The position numbers were made by a program, and so were the translations under genes. A stretch of 57,343 bases of DNA from Arthrobacter sp. UM1 (GTDB lineage: Bacteria > Actinomycetota > Actinomycetes > Actinomycetales > Micrococcaceae), in assembly GCF_020483305.1 (NCBI RefSeq), contig NZ_JACWAB010000010.1:1-57343 (forward strand). The letters are read 5' to 3'. Of the stretch, positions 48,792 through 57,337 are shown in pieces. Below the pieces are notes generated by a model. It searched no databases. It was not told where the DNA came from and worked only from the letters and a program-made list of their open reading frames with translations. Numbering within the stretch: position 1 is the stretch's first letter; the number at the start of each line of letters is the position of its first letter.

Positions 48792-50252
48792 ATGTTCGGT
48801 CCTGAGTCAGTCCGCCGCAGGTGGACCGTCGACGAGGTCACCGTCACCGACCCCGGAATCGTCAAGCGCGCCATCGGCGCGGCCGCCATCGGCAACGTCA
48901 CCGAGTGGTACGACTTCGGCGTCTACGGCTACCTCCAGACGACCATCCAGGGCGTGTTCCTGCCTCCGGACCTCAAGGGTCCCGTCGGCTCGATCATCGT
49001 GGCGGCGCTCTTCGCCGTCGCGTTCCTCGTCCGGCCGATCGGCGGCTTCGTGCTCGGCCCGCTCTCCGACAAGATCGGCCGCAACAAGGTCCTCGCGATG
49101 ACGATGATCATGATGGCGCTCGGCACCTTCGCCATCGGCGTCCTGCCGAGCTACGCGGCCATCGGCCTCGCGGCGCCGTTCCTGCTCCTCGCCTGCCGCC
49201 TCGTCCAGGGCTTCTCCACGGGCGGTGAGTACGGCAACGCCATGACCTTCATCGCCGAGTACGCGCCGGACCGCCGCCGCGGCTTCTTCGGCAGCCTGCT
49301 CGAGTTCGGCACGTTCACGGGCTACCTCCTCGGCGCCTCCACGGCCACGATCATGACCGCCGTCCTGACCGACGAGCAGATGACCTCCTGGGGCTGGCGC
49401 CTGCCGTTCTTCGTGGCGCTCCCCCTCGGCTTCGTGGGCGTCTACCTGCGGTCCAAGCTCGCCGACACCCCCGCCTTCACGGCGATGGAGGAGAAGGCCG
49501 AGCAGGAGGACAAGTCCCGCAAGGAGAAGGGCGAGTTCAAGCGCATCCTCACCCTGTGGCCCAACATGCTCGCCTGCATCGGCCTCGTGCTCGCCTGGAA
49601 CGTCACCAACTACATGCTGACGGCCTACGTTCCGCAGTACTTCCCCACGATCAAGGAGATGCAGGGCACGGGCGGCGTCTCGGAGCTCACGTCCTCCGTC
49701 CTGCAGATCATCGTCATGGCGGTCTGCCTGGCGCTCATCCCGGTCATCGGCCGCCTCTCGGACCGCTTCGGCCGCAAGGCGATCATCCGGATCGGCTCCG
49801 CTGCGCTCATCGTGCTGGCGGTCCCGTCCGTCCTGCTCATCCGCGCCGACGGCGTCTTCACGATCCTCTGCGGCCTGCTCATCATGGGCCTCAGCCTGAT
49901 CTGCTTCAGCGCCACGATGCCGTCCACGCTGCCGTCCCTCTTCCCGACGGCGGTCCGCGCGGGCGCCCTGTCCATCGCGTTCAACATCTCCATCTCGCTG
50001 TTCGGCGGCACCACGTCCACCGTCATGGCCTCGCTCATCAACGCGACCCACGACCTCATGTGGCCCGCCTACTACCTCATCATCGCGGGCGTCATCGGCC
50101 TCGTCTCGGTCCACTGGATCAAGGAGTCCAACGGCCGGCACCTCTGGGGCTCCACGCCGTCGGCCGAGTCCCACGAGGAGGCGCACGAGATCGTCGAGGA
50201 CCTCAACCAGGAGGCCGCCGCGGCCGAGGCGGAGCCCGCCGGCGCCCGGTAG
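48792..50252 (+). CDS. MHS-family (MFS) metabolite:H+ symporter
   Basis: 486 residues with 12 membrane helices. The MHS signature is clear: AIGNVTEWYDFGVYGYL in helix 1, then FLVRPIGGFVLGPLSDKIGRNKVL (loop 2-3), RLVQGFSTGGEYGNAMTFIAEYAP and LSDRFGRKAI in the second half. Relatives import proline/betaine, citrate, shikimate or 2-oxoglutarate with protons. Substrate here is open: D-serine from the dsdA context, or a hydroxybenzoate from the monooxygenase context. ATG 48792 is chosen because AAGGAA lies 7 nt upstream; an in-frame GTG at 48735 would add 19 unconserved residues. Confidence 0.9.
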   Translation: MFGPESVRRRWTVDEVTVTDPGIVKRAIGAAAIGNVTEWYDFGVYGYLQTTIQGVFLPPDLKGPVGSIIVAALFAVAFLVRPIGGFVLGPLSDKIGRNKVLAMTMIMMALGTFAIGVLPSYAAIGLAAPFLLLACRLVQGFSTGGEYGNAMTFIAEYAPDRRRGFFGSLLEFGTFTGYLLGASTATIMTAVLTDEQMTSWGWRLPFFVALPLGFVGVYLRSKLADTPAFTAMEEKAEQEDKSRKEKGEFKRILTLWPNMLACIGLVLAWNVTNYMLTAYVPQYFPTIKEMQGTGGVSELTSSVLQIIVMAVCLALIPVIGRLSDRFGRKAIIRIGSAALIVLAVPSVLLIRADGVFTILCGLLIMGLSLICFSATMPSTLPSLFPTAVRAGALSIAFNISISLFGGTTSTVMASLINATHDLMWPAYYLIIAGVIGLVSVHWIKESNGRHLWGSTPSAESHEEAHEIVEDLNQEAAAAEAEPAGAR

Positions 50253-50300
50253 CGCGCACGCCCGCCTGCCGCTCGCACAGCAGGCCGGCCTATGCTGAAG

Positions 50301-50334
50301 CGTGGGCCCGGAGTCACCAGGCTCCGGGCCCACG
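50301..50334 (+). terminator. 13-bp perfect hairpin after the MHS symporter gene
   Basis: CGTGGGCCCGGAG (50301-50313) pairs with its exact complement at 50322-50334 around an 8-nt loop, 48 bp after the stop codon. There is no T-tract. TATGCT at 50291 precedes it, so it might instead be at the 5' end of the next gene's transcript. Confidence 0.55.
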
Positions 50335-50376
50335 CCCGTATCCGCCCCGTTCCCCGACCCAGCCAGGACCCCAGCC

Positions 50377-51585
50377 ATGCACTCTGCGCACCTGAGAACC
50401 CCGGACCCCGCAGCCAAGCCCCTGAAGAACCTGTGGAGCGACAACATCGGGCACGCCGCCACCCGCGTCCTCCAGGTGCTCATCTTCTGCGTCGGCATCG
50501 GCGTCATCGCCTGGGGCCTCACCACCCAGGCGCTCGCGACGCTGCCCGTGCTCATCGCGATCATTCTCACCTGCGCCCTGCACCCCGCCCTGGAGGCCCT
50601 GCGGAAGCGCGGCGTGGGCCGGATCGGCTCCACGGTCATCACGTTCGTGGGCACCATCCTGCTCCTGCTCGGCGTGTTCTCCCTCGTGGGCGTGTCCATC
50701 GCCAACCAGACGGACGAGCTCGTGGCCAAGGCCATCCAGGGCGTCGACCGCCTCCAGGAGTGGCTGGGCCGCTTCGGCATGCAGATCGACGAGGCCCGCC
50801 TCCAGCAGCTCGAGAAGTCCCTCAACTCCTCGGGCGGGGACCTCGGCCAGCGGGCCCTCCACGGGTTCGCCACGGCCGGCGAGATCGCCACGGGCACCAT
50901 CCTCACGCTCGTGCTCCTCTTCTTCTTCCTCCTCGACGGGGACCGGATGTGGGGCTTCATCAAGCGCTTCATCCCCACCCGCCGCCGCGAGGACGCCCAG
51001 GCCGCCGGCATCGCGAGCGTCAAGGTGCTCGGCAACTACGTCCGCGGAACGGTCACCATCGCGGCGTTCGCGGCCGTCGTGGACACCATCGCGATGCTCG
51101 TCATGGGCGCCCCGCTCGCCATCCCGCTCGGCACCCTCATCTTCTTCGGCGCGTTCGTCCCGATCGTCGGCGCGCTCGTGACCGGCCTGCTCGCGGCGCT
51201 CGTCACGCTCGTGACGCTCGGCCCGATCCCGGCGCTGGTCCTCGTGGGCATCGTCATCCTCGTCAACCAGATCGAGCACCACATCCTGCAGCCGAAGGTC
51301 ATGGGCAACTCGCTCGGCCTCCACGGCGCGGTCATCCTCGTGGCGCTCGCCATCGGCGCGCACATCGGGGGCGTCTCCGGCGCGATCGTCGCCGTCCCGC
51401 TCACCGCCGTCACCTGGGGCGTGGTCCGCACGCTCATCGAGATGCGCGGCGGCCTCGAGGGCGACGACGGCGAGCGCGTGGCCCCGGCCCTCGAGGAGGA
51501 CCTCGCGGACGAGCGCGGGGAGGAGAAGGGGAACGACCTCGCCGAGCGGGTCTCGGACAAGGACGCCGGAGCCGAGAAGGCCTAG
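50377..51585 (+). CDS. AI-2E-family transporter
   Basis: 402 residues with about eight membrane segments and the family pattern: paired N-terminal helices, a long extracytoplasmic/amphipathic stretch (NQTDELVAKAIQGVDRLQEWL), then a re-entrant C-terminal bundle (LVLLFFFLLDGDRMWGFIKRFIP, GTLIFFGAFVPIVGALVTG, NQIEHHILQPKVMGNSLGLH). Members export or exchange small solutes (TqsA, Na+/H+ antiporter types); the substrate is unknown. The acidic C-terminal tail is cytosolic. ATG 50377 has CAGGACC upstream; an in-frame GTG at 50302, close behind a TATGCT box, could give a leaderless form 25 residues longer. Confidence 0.88.
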   Translation: MHSAHLRTPDPAAKPLKNLWSDNIGHAATRVLQVLIFCVGIGVIAWGLTTQALATLPVLIAIILTCALHPALEALRKRGVGRIGSTVITFVGTILLLLGVFSLVGVSIANQTDELVAKAIQGVDRLQEWLGRFGMQIDEARLQQLEKSLNSSGGDLGQRALHGFATAGEIATGTILTLVLLFFFLLDGDRMWGFIKRFIPTRRREDAQAAGIASVKVLGNYVRGTVTIAAFAAVVDTIAMLVMGAPLAIPLGTLIFFGAFVPIVGALVTGLLAALVTLVTLGPIPALVLVGIVILVNQIEHHILQPKVMGNSLGLHGAVILVALAIGAHIGGVSGAIVAVPLTAVTWGVVRTLIEMRGGLEGDDGERVAPALEEDLADERGEEKGNDLAERVSDKDAGAEKA

Positions 51586-51621
51586 CCCGCCGACCCCCGT
51601 CTCACCCGCCCTCATCCCGAT

Positions 51622-51675
51622 TTGTGGCGCGTTTCGTGCGATTTCGGCCCTGAAATCGCACGAAACGCGCCACAA
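51622..51675. repeat. Palindromic element, family A copy 5
   Basis: Perfect 24-nt arms (51622-51645 / 51652-51675) around GGCCCT, 37 bp after the AI-2E-family gene stop. Four GTCTCC units (51751-51774) follow in the same gap. Confidence 0.92.
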
Positions 51676-51795
51676 GTCTGTCTGGGGTCTGTCTTGGGGC
51701 TGTCTCGGGGGCGAGGGCGGCCGCCGTCGTCGTCCTCTCCGCCTCCCGCGGTCTCCGTCTCCGTCTCCGTCTCCGAAAGAAGTCTTGAGAAACCC

Positions 51796-51849
51796 TTGAC
51801 GAACCTGAGTGCTGCCTGAGTAGGATCTAAACGCTCACACACAATGTGA
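51796..51849 (+). promoter_or_regulatory. Putative promoter and dyad before the M6 protease gene
   Basis: TTGACG (51796-51801) and TAGGAT (51821-51826) with a 19-bp spacer form a plausible promoter. TCACA-N5-TGTGA (51835-51849) lies just downstream and could be an operator. The leader to ATG 51882 is about 50 nt. Confidence 0.45.
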
Positions 51850-51881
51850 TGCAAGTCTCACAAGCAGATCCAGGTGACATC

Positions 51882-54182
51882 ATGAAGATCTCCCGCATTG
51901 CGGCCGGCGCGGCCACGGCCCTCGCCCTCCTTGCGGCCTCGATCCCGACGACGGCGTCGGCGAGCCCCGCACAGGACGACGGCGCACCCGTGGCGCCCAG
52001 CCAGGCGCCACAGCCCCAAGCCCAGGCCACGCAGCGCCAGGACAACCTCCCCGGCCCCTTCACCGAGAAGCAGCAGCAGCTGCGCCTCAAGGCGCAGGAG
52101 AAGGTCCGGCGCGGGCACGCCAAACCGAACGCGAAGGGCGTGGTGAAGGTGGACTCGAAGAACTTCGTCGAGACCTCCACCCCGCGCAGCGACAAGATCT
52201 TCACGATCCTGTCCGAATTCGGCGGCACGGGCCCCAAGCACAACCAGATCCCCAAGCCGGACCGGGCCAAGGACAACTCCACGCTGTGGACCGAGGACTT
52301 CAGCCCGGCGTACTACGGGAACCTCTTCAACGGCCCCTCGAACTCGATGAAGGACTACTACGAGAAGCAGTCCAACGGCGTCTACTCCGTCACCAACCAG
52401 GTGGAGAACTGGGTCACCGTGCCGGGCAGCGCGGCGACGTACGGCGCCAACGCCGTCGAGCAGAAGGGCGGGGCCTGGAACTTCGTCAAGGACACGGGCA
52501 ACTCCTGGTATGACGCGCAGCTCAAGGCGGGCAAGACGCCGGCGCAGATCGACGCGTACCTCTCCCAGTTCGACGTCTGGGACCGGTACGACTACGACCA
52601 CGACGGCAACTTCAACGAGCCGGACGGCTACATCGACCACTTTCAGGCCGTCCACGCCGGCGAGGGCGAGGAGGCCGGCGCGAGCGAGGACGCCATCTGG
52701 TCCCACCGCTGGTACGCCTTCGGCGGGCAGGCCGGGACGTCGGGCCCCGCGCAGAACAAGGCCGGCGGCACGCAGATCGGCGGCTCGAAGTACTGGATCG
52801 GCGACTACACCACGGAGCCGGAGAACGGCGGCCTGGGCGTGTTCGCGCACGAGTACGGCCACGACCTCGGCCTGCCGGACTACTACGACACCACGAACAA
52901 GGCCGAGAACGGCACCGGCTTCTGGACCATCATGAGCGCGGGCTCGTGGCTCGGCCGGGACGAGGTGGTCGGCACCGGCGACACCCCGGGCGGATTCGGC
53001 CCGAACGAGAAGCTCTTCCTCGGCTGGCTGCGCGGCTCCAACGTCCCGCTCGGCCAGACCCAGACGGAAACCCTCAACCCGTCCCAGTTCCACCGCGCGG
53101 GCCAGGACCAGGCCGTGCGCGTGGACCTGCCGGACAAGGTGGAGCGCATCCAGTTCCCCGCGCCGGTCCAGGGCCGGAAGTCCTGGTGGTCCGGCGAGGC
53201 CGACAACCTGAACGGCTCCCTCACCGCCCAGGTCCCCGCGCCCAAGGGCCGGCACGCGTCCCCCGTCATCACGGTCTCGGCGCAGGCCGCGTGGGACATC
53301 GAGCAGGACTACGACTTCCTCTACCCCGAGTACTCGACCGACGGCGGCAAGACCTGGGCGCTCGCCGTCAACACGGCCACCGGGAAGGCCGAGCCGCTCA
53401 CCGGCTCGAGCCAGGGAGCGTGGAACCGGCTCGGCTACACGTACGACTCCCAGGGCCGTCCCTCCCAGTTCCGCCTGCGGTACCAGACCGACGGCGCGAC
53501 GACGGGCCACGGGGCCTGGGTCGACTCGCTCAGCATCACGGGCCGGGGCGTCAGCGTCAAGACCGGCGCCGAGGGCAGGAAGCCGTCCAAGGGCTTCACC
53601 GCCGACCCCAACTGGACCCAGAACCCCGGCTACACGGACAAGCGCTCCGAGCGCTTCTACCTCATCGAGAACCGGCAGTTCCAGGGGTACGACGCCGTGC
53701 TCAAGACCGGCCCGTACAACTACGGCGAGCGGCAGACCCGGCCCAAGTGGGTGCAGCACTTCCCGTACACGCCGGGCATGCTCGTCTGGCTCGTGGACGG
53801 CGGGTTCAAGGACAACAACACGTCCCAGCACCCGGGCGGCGGACAGGCCCTGCCGGTGGACGCGCGGGTCGCCCCGATCATCGCGCCCAACGGCATGATG
53901 CCGCTCGGCGGGCGGCGCCAGTCCTATGACGCCACGTTCGGCCTGGGGACCTGGCCCCGGCTCTGCCTGCCCACGCAGACCGAGACCGGCACCGTCACCC
54001 CGTGCGCGCCGGAGGCCAAGCAGTCCCCGACGTTCGACGACTCCGACCCGAACGCCTACTACGACCAGCGCCTGCCCTACCACTCGGTGCAGGTGGCCGG
54101 CCACGGCGTGAGGGCCACGGTCACGGGCCAGGGCCCGGACGGCTCGCTCACGGTGAGCATCGCCAATCCGGCGGGGCGGTAG
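51882..54182 (+). CDS. Secreted M6-family (immune inhibitor A-like) metalloprotease
   Basis: 766 residues. A signal peptide (basic KISR, hydrophobic AAGAATALALLAAS, cleavage near TASAS, about residue 27) directs export. A pro-region (about 30-120) is followed by the M6 catalytic domain with the zinc site VFAHEYGHDLGLPDYYDT (HExxH, about 325-342) and the downstream Met-turn-like FWTIMSAGSWLG. Asp/Asn-rich YDYDHDGNFNEPDG could bind calcium. The C-terminal half is beta-rich, as in other immune inhibitor A proteins. It degrades extracellular protein. ATG 51882 has AGGTGA upstream; the in-frame ATG at 51846 would spoil the signal peptide. Convergent with the ABC operon. Confidence 0.93.
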   Translation: MKISRIAAGAATALALLAASIPTTASASPAQDDGAPVAPSQAPQPQAQATQRQDNLPGPFTEKQQQLRLKAQEKVRRGHAKPNAKGVVKVDSKNFVETSTPRSDKIFTILSEFGGTGPKHNQIPKPDRAKDNSTLWTEDFSPAYYGNLFNGPSNSMKDYYEKQSNGVYSVTNQVENWVTVPGSAATYGANAVEQKGGAWNFVKDTGNSWYDAQLKAGKTPAQIDAYLSQFDVWDRYDYDHDGNFNEPDGYIDHFQAVHAGEGEEAGASEDAIWSHRWYAFGGQAGTSGPAQNKAGGTQIGGSKYWIGDYTTEPENGGLGVFAHEYGHDLGLPDYYDTTNKAENGTGFWTIMSAGSWLGRDEVVGTGDTPGGFGPNEKLFLGWLRGSNVPLGQTQTETLNPSQFHRAGQDQAVRVDLPDKVERIQFPAPVQGRKSWWSGEADNLNGSLTAQVPAPKGRHASPVITVSAQAAWDIEQDYDFLYPEYSTDGGKTWALAVNTATGKAEPLTGSSQGAWNRLGYTYDSQGRPSQFRLRYQTDGATTGHGAWVDSLSITGRGVSVKTGAEGRKPSKGFTADPNWTQNPGYTDKRSERFYLIENRQFQGYDAVLKTGPYNYGERQTRPKWVQHFPYTPGMLVWLVDGGFKDNNTSQHPGGGQALPVDARVAPIIAPNGMMPLGGRRQSYDATFGLGTWPRLCLPTQTETGTVTPCAPEAKQSPTFDDSDPNAYYDQRLPYHSVQVAGHGVRATVTGQGPDGSLTVSIANPAGR

Positions 54183-54206
54183 GCTCGCCCTCCCTCCCCT
54201 CCAGCC

Positions 54207-54264
54207 GTTTGTGGCGCGTTTCGTGCGATTTCAGGCCGAATTCCGCACGAAACGCGCCACAAAC
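54207..54264. repeat. Palindromic element, family A copy 6
   Basis: 21-nt perfect outer arms (54207-54227 / 54244-54264) and a near-paired inner part. It lies between the convergent protease and ABC-operon genes and supplies the last codons and stop (54231-54233) of the leftward membrane protein gene. Element and flanks are identical over about 70 bp to copy 7 at 57280. Confidence 0.92.
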
Positions 54265-54887
54265 CGGGGGCTGGAGACGAGGCGGCAGGCGACGACGACG
54301 GCGAGCCCCGCCAACGCCGTCAACATCGCCATCGGGTTCCCGAGGTCCCGCCGCACAAGCCACGCCCAGGCGTAGACGCCTCCACTTGGATCCCGCGCGA
54401 ACGTAGCGCTGACGGCGAGGAGCAGCACCGGGGCCGCCCCCGCCAGAACGCCAGGCGGCACGGCCGACGACGAACTCGCCGGCGCCGCCATACGACGGGC
54501 CGCGGCAATGCACTTCACGGCCTCCGCCAGCAGGGCGAGCACTGCCGCGTTCCGCGCGAACAGCGCCATGGGAGTGAGGGCAGACAGGGCGGCGGCAACC
54601 GCGACCCCCGCCAAGACCACCACGCCTGTGAAAAGAGCCGAGGCATCAGCAGGACGACGGACGGCCCCGCCCATCCACGCCGCTTCCCCGGCATCCGCAC
54701 ACCCCACAGCCACGGCGACCAGAGCTGCGGCCAGGAGGGCCGGAAGCGGGAGCGCCGTTGCGGTCGACTCCAGTCCCACGAGGGGGAGGGCGACGTCGAT
54801 CGCGCCGCCCGCACCCGCCACGGCTCCGCAGAGGACCGCAGCTCCGAGGGCCGCCCACGGATGCCGGGACATGAGGGCCCACCTCAT
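54231..54887 (-). CDS. Hypothetical multi-TM protein of an ABC operon
   Basis: 218 residues with about six membrane segments (e.g. ALGAAVLCGAVAGAGGAIDVAL, ALLAAALVAVAVGCADAG, GVVVLAGVAVAAALSAL, AMLTALAGLAVVVACRLV). It is not recognised as a family, but as the third gene behind an ABC ATPase and a permease it is probably a second membrane subunit. ATG 54887 overlaps the permease stop (ATGA). The last residues RFVARFVRNSA are encoded by the left-hand part of palindrome A copy 6, so the repeat has probably replaced or extended the original C-terminus. Confidence 0.72.
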   Translation of the reverse strand: MRWALMSRHPWAALGAAVLCGAVAGAGGAIDVALPLVGLESTATALPLPALLAAALVAVAVGCADAGEAAWMGGAVRRPADASALFTGVVVLAGVAVAAALSALTPMALFARNAAVLALLAEAVKCIAAARRMAAPASSSSAVPPGVLAGAAPVLLLAVSATFARDPSGGVYAWAWLVRRDLGNPMAMLTALAGLAVVVACRLVSSPRFVARFVRNSA

Positions 54888-56275
54888 GACCGCGCAGCAG
54901 GGGTCGGGGGCGCTTTGCAGCGGCTCATCGCCGCATAGGAAGCCCGCAGCCATTCGGCACGTACGCCCTCGCTGCGGGCGGTCGCCTCAGCCTCCGGTCT
55001 CCGCGATGCCGCGTTCTGCAGCTCCAGCCGTTCGAGCTCACGGAGGGCCTCAGCCGTCGCGTCGTCGTGCCCGAGAGCCCACGCGGCCTCGAGGAAAGAC
55101 AAGACGGCGAACTCGCCATACGCGTCCATGTCCGGCGCCCCCTCCCCCTCCGGACACCGCTGGAACACGAGGTGGTGGGCGAACGTCGCGGCGGCCGAGC
55201 GGATCACCTCGACCTCTGTCATGTCAGGTGCGGTGAAGACGTTGGCCACGTCCTGGTCGAGCAACGGCGACTCGTGGGGCCTCTCGAGGGACACCACCCG
55301 CCGGATCCGAGGCAGGCCAGCCTCCTCCAAGGCGGAGAACACCGCCGCGATCAGGGGACGGCGGTCCGCCTCGGAGAGCTGCACGGCGGTGGCGCAGACC
55401 TCGGGCGGCTCAAACCGTCCACCCTTCCGTCCGTCTGCTCCCGGGCTCTGCGCGGCACCGCCCTCGTCTGAGCGTCGGCACAGCAGCTCGCCTTCTCCGA
55501 TCGGGACAGTCGGGAAGACGCCCAGACCTCGCCCCGTCACCATGCCCGCTGCGAGAGCGAGAACAAGACAAACGGCTGGGCCCGACGCCTCGAGGAGTTC
55601 GACACAGGAGCGCGCCGCTCTCCTCGGGCGGCCGAGCACCGCTGCCAGCGCCGCGAATCCGGCAGCCGCCGCGAGGGAGACGACGAGCAGCGTCAGCGGC
55701 GCCGCCGGGTCCAGCCGGTTGACGGGGGTACAGCACAGTGCCATGACAGGACCGGCCATGTATCTGAGCTGGAGCGGCTCGAGGGTCCAGGCGAACGCGA
55801 TCCAGAGGTAGGAGAGCAGCACCGCACCGGGCACGGCGAACACCTGGCGGATCAGAAGGCCGAGGACGTGCCCCGCTGCCGCATGCGGCAGAACCGCCGC
55901 CACCAGGGAAGCAGCCAGAAGTGCGTTCGGCCCGTCCGGCGCGGGCCCGGCCATCGCGGTCAGGACCCCGAACGCAGCGCACTGCACTGCAGCCCCCGCA
56001 GCGAATCCGGGCCAGATCCGTCCCCACACGAGCCTGAGCGGAGGGCGAACTGCCGCCTCGAGCACACCGCTGCTGCCGCGGACGCGCCCTCCTTCCACCG
56101 CCGAGGACGCGGCGGCCAAAGGACCCGAGACCAGGAGAAGCAGCGCCGAAAACGCCCCCGCCGCCTCCCTGTGGCCGCGGAAGTCCGCCGGATCCGCGAA
56201 CAGTCCGATGTACACCGCAGCCACCCCGAGCCCGACCGCGAGAAAGGCCCACGCCGGTCTGCGCAGTCCACTCAC
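54884..56275 (-). CDS. ABC transporter permease-like protein with soluble C-terminal domain
   Basis: 463 residues. Residues about 1-265 hold six or more membrane helices (PAWAFLAVGLGVAAVYIGLF, GPNALLAASLVAAVLPHAAAGHVLGLLI, VPGAVLLSYLWIAFAWTL and others). Residues about 280-463 form a hydrophilic domain with EPPEVCATAVQLSEADRRPLI, TFAHHLVFQRC and a helical Glu/Arg-rich end; this domain was not recognised. GTG 56275 follows the ATPase stop without a gap, and GAGGAGG sits 5 nt before it. It would form the channel for the adjacent ATPase. The substrate is unknown; export or self-protection are both possible. Confidence 0.75.
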   Translation of the reverse strand: MSGLRRPAWAFLAVGLGVAAVYIGLFADPADFRGHREAAGAFSALLLLVSGPLAAASSAVEGGRVRGSSGVLEAAVRPPLRLVWGRIWPGFAAGAAVQCAAFGVLTAMAGPAPDGPNALLAASLVAAVLPHAAAGHVLGLLIRQVFAVPGAVLLSYLWIAFAWTLEPLQLRYMAGPVMALCCTPVNRLDPAAPLTLLVVSLAAAAGFAALAAVLGRPRRAARSCVELLEASGPAVCLVLALAAGMVTGRGLGVFPTVPIGEGELLCRRSDEGGAAQSPGADGRKGGRFEPPEVCATAVQLSEADRRPLIAAVFSALEEAGLPRIRRVVSLERPHESPLLDQDVANVFTAPDMTEVEVIRSAAATFAHHLVFQRCPEGEGAPDMDAYGEFAVLSFLEAAWALGHDDATAEALRELERLELQNAASRRPEAEATARSEGVRAEWLRASYAAMSRCKAPPTPAARS

Positions 56276-57058
56276 CTAGGCCTCCTCGGTGACGAGCCGC
56301 CGGTACGCCTCGCGGAGCGGATCGCTCTGCGTGGGCTCACGCGCCACGGCCTGCGCGAGGAGATCAGGCCGCCTCCCCTGGAACCTCACCTCACCCCGAT
56401 CCAGCACGACGACGTCCGTGTACTCCTCCCCCACGTCTTCCGTCTGGTGGGTGGCGACCACGACGACGATCTCCTCCGAAAGACCCGCCACGAGGTCGCG
56501 GAGGCGCTCTCGCTGGAGGGGGTCTAGCCCCGCAGAGGGCTCGTCGAGCAGGATGACTCGAGCCTCATGGGCCAGGGCTCCGGCAAGACCGAGCCTCTGC
56601 CGCTGGCCGCCGGAGAGGGCGGTTGCCTTGCGGTCGGCGAGGTCGGCCAGACCGACGGTCTCCAGGGCCGCCAAGGCTCTGTCTTTCGCCTCTGCTCGAG
56701 AGGCGCCCTTGAGCCAAGCCGCATAGGCGGCGTGCTCTCTGACCGTCAGACCGGCGAGCGGCTCGAAGCGCTGTGGCAGCCAGGCGACCTGGCGGCGGAA
56801 GGCCCGGGAAGAGGACGGGACCGGTTCCCGCTGACCGTCCACCCCGTCCTCGCGAAGCTCCACGCGACCCCGGTCCGGCAGGAAAACGCCGGCTGCAAAG
56901 GCCAACAGGGTCGACTTTCCCGCCCCGTTCGGCCCGAGAAGCGCCGTCTTCCCAGGGCTGAACTGAATGCTCAGACCCGGGAAGACGACCTCTCGAGCCC
57001 TTCGGCCTCGGTAGGCGAATCGGAGCTCATCGACGACGAGTCGCACAAGCGGCCCCAC
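56276..57058 (-). CDS. ABC transporter ATP-binding protein
   Basis: 260 residues with a complete nucleotide-binding domain: Walker A LLGPNGAGKSTLLAF (about 40-54), Q-loop RRQVAWLPQRFEP, signature ALSGGQRQRLGLAGALA, Walker B RVILLDEPSAGLDP and the switch His in VVATHQTEDV. The type is that of efflux or CcmA/NatA-like transporters. GTG 57058 has AAGGGG 6 nt upstream; a GTG 12 nt further in lacks one. It is the first gene of a three-gene operon (ATPase, permease, membrane protein). Confidence 0.92.
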   Translation of the reverse strand: MGPLVRLVVDELRFAYRGRRAREVVFPGLSIQFSPGKTALLGPNGAGKSTLLAFAAGVFLPDRGRVELREDGVDGQREPVPSSSRAFRRQVAWLPQRFEPLAGLTVREHAAYAAWLKGASRAEAKDRALAALETVGLADLADRKATALSGGQRQRLGLAGALAHEARVILLDEPSAGLDPLQRERLRDLVAGLSEEIVVVVATHQTEDVGEEYTDVVVLDRGEVRFQGRRPDLLAQAVAREPTQSDPLREAYRRLVTEEA

Positions 57059-57186
57059 GCCCGCCCCTTAGAACCTGCACCCGCATCACAGCCTCCAACC
57101 AGTCAGCACCCTCTGGATGAGGGTTGAGCCGATGATACACATCACAGGCGACTGTTATGCACTTCCTTCCGCCCCCCCCCCCGGCA

Positions 57187-57242
57187 AGAATGGAGCGATC
57201 CGTGCAGTCTGGAGCCTCAAACTGCACGGATCGCTCCATTCT
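57187..57242. repeat. Long perfect palindrome (stem AATGGAGCGATCCGTGCAGT)
   Basis: Perfect 22-nt arms (57187-57208 / 57221-57242) around a 12-nt loop, preceded by a run of 11 C (57172-57182). The inner part CGTGCAGT...ACTGCACGG is shared with family A copy 4, while the outer part differs. It lies upstream of the ABC operon, in a 285-bp stretch that holds this element and family A copy 7 and no visible gene. Confidence 0.9.
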
Positions 57243-57279
57243 CGGGGACCTGGCCGAGGGGTCCCCTCCCCCTCCAGCC

Positions 57280-57337
57280 GTTTGTGGCGCGTTTCGTGCG
57301 ATTTCAGGCCGAATTCCGCACGAAACGCGCCACAAAC
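57280..57337. repeat. Palindromic element, family A copy 7
   Basis: 21-nt arms (57280-57300 / 57317-57337). The element, including its imperfect centre ATTTCAGGCCGAATTC and flanks, is the same as copy 6, 3.07 kb away. It lies at the right edge of the window, probably at the 3' end of a gene beyond it. Confidence 0.92.
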
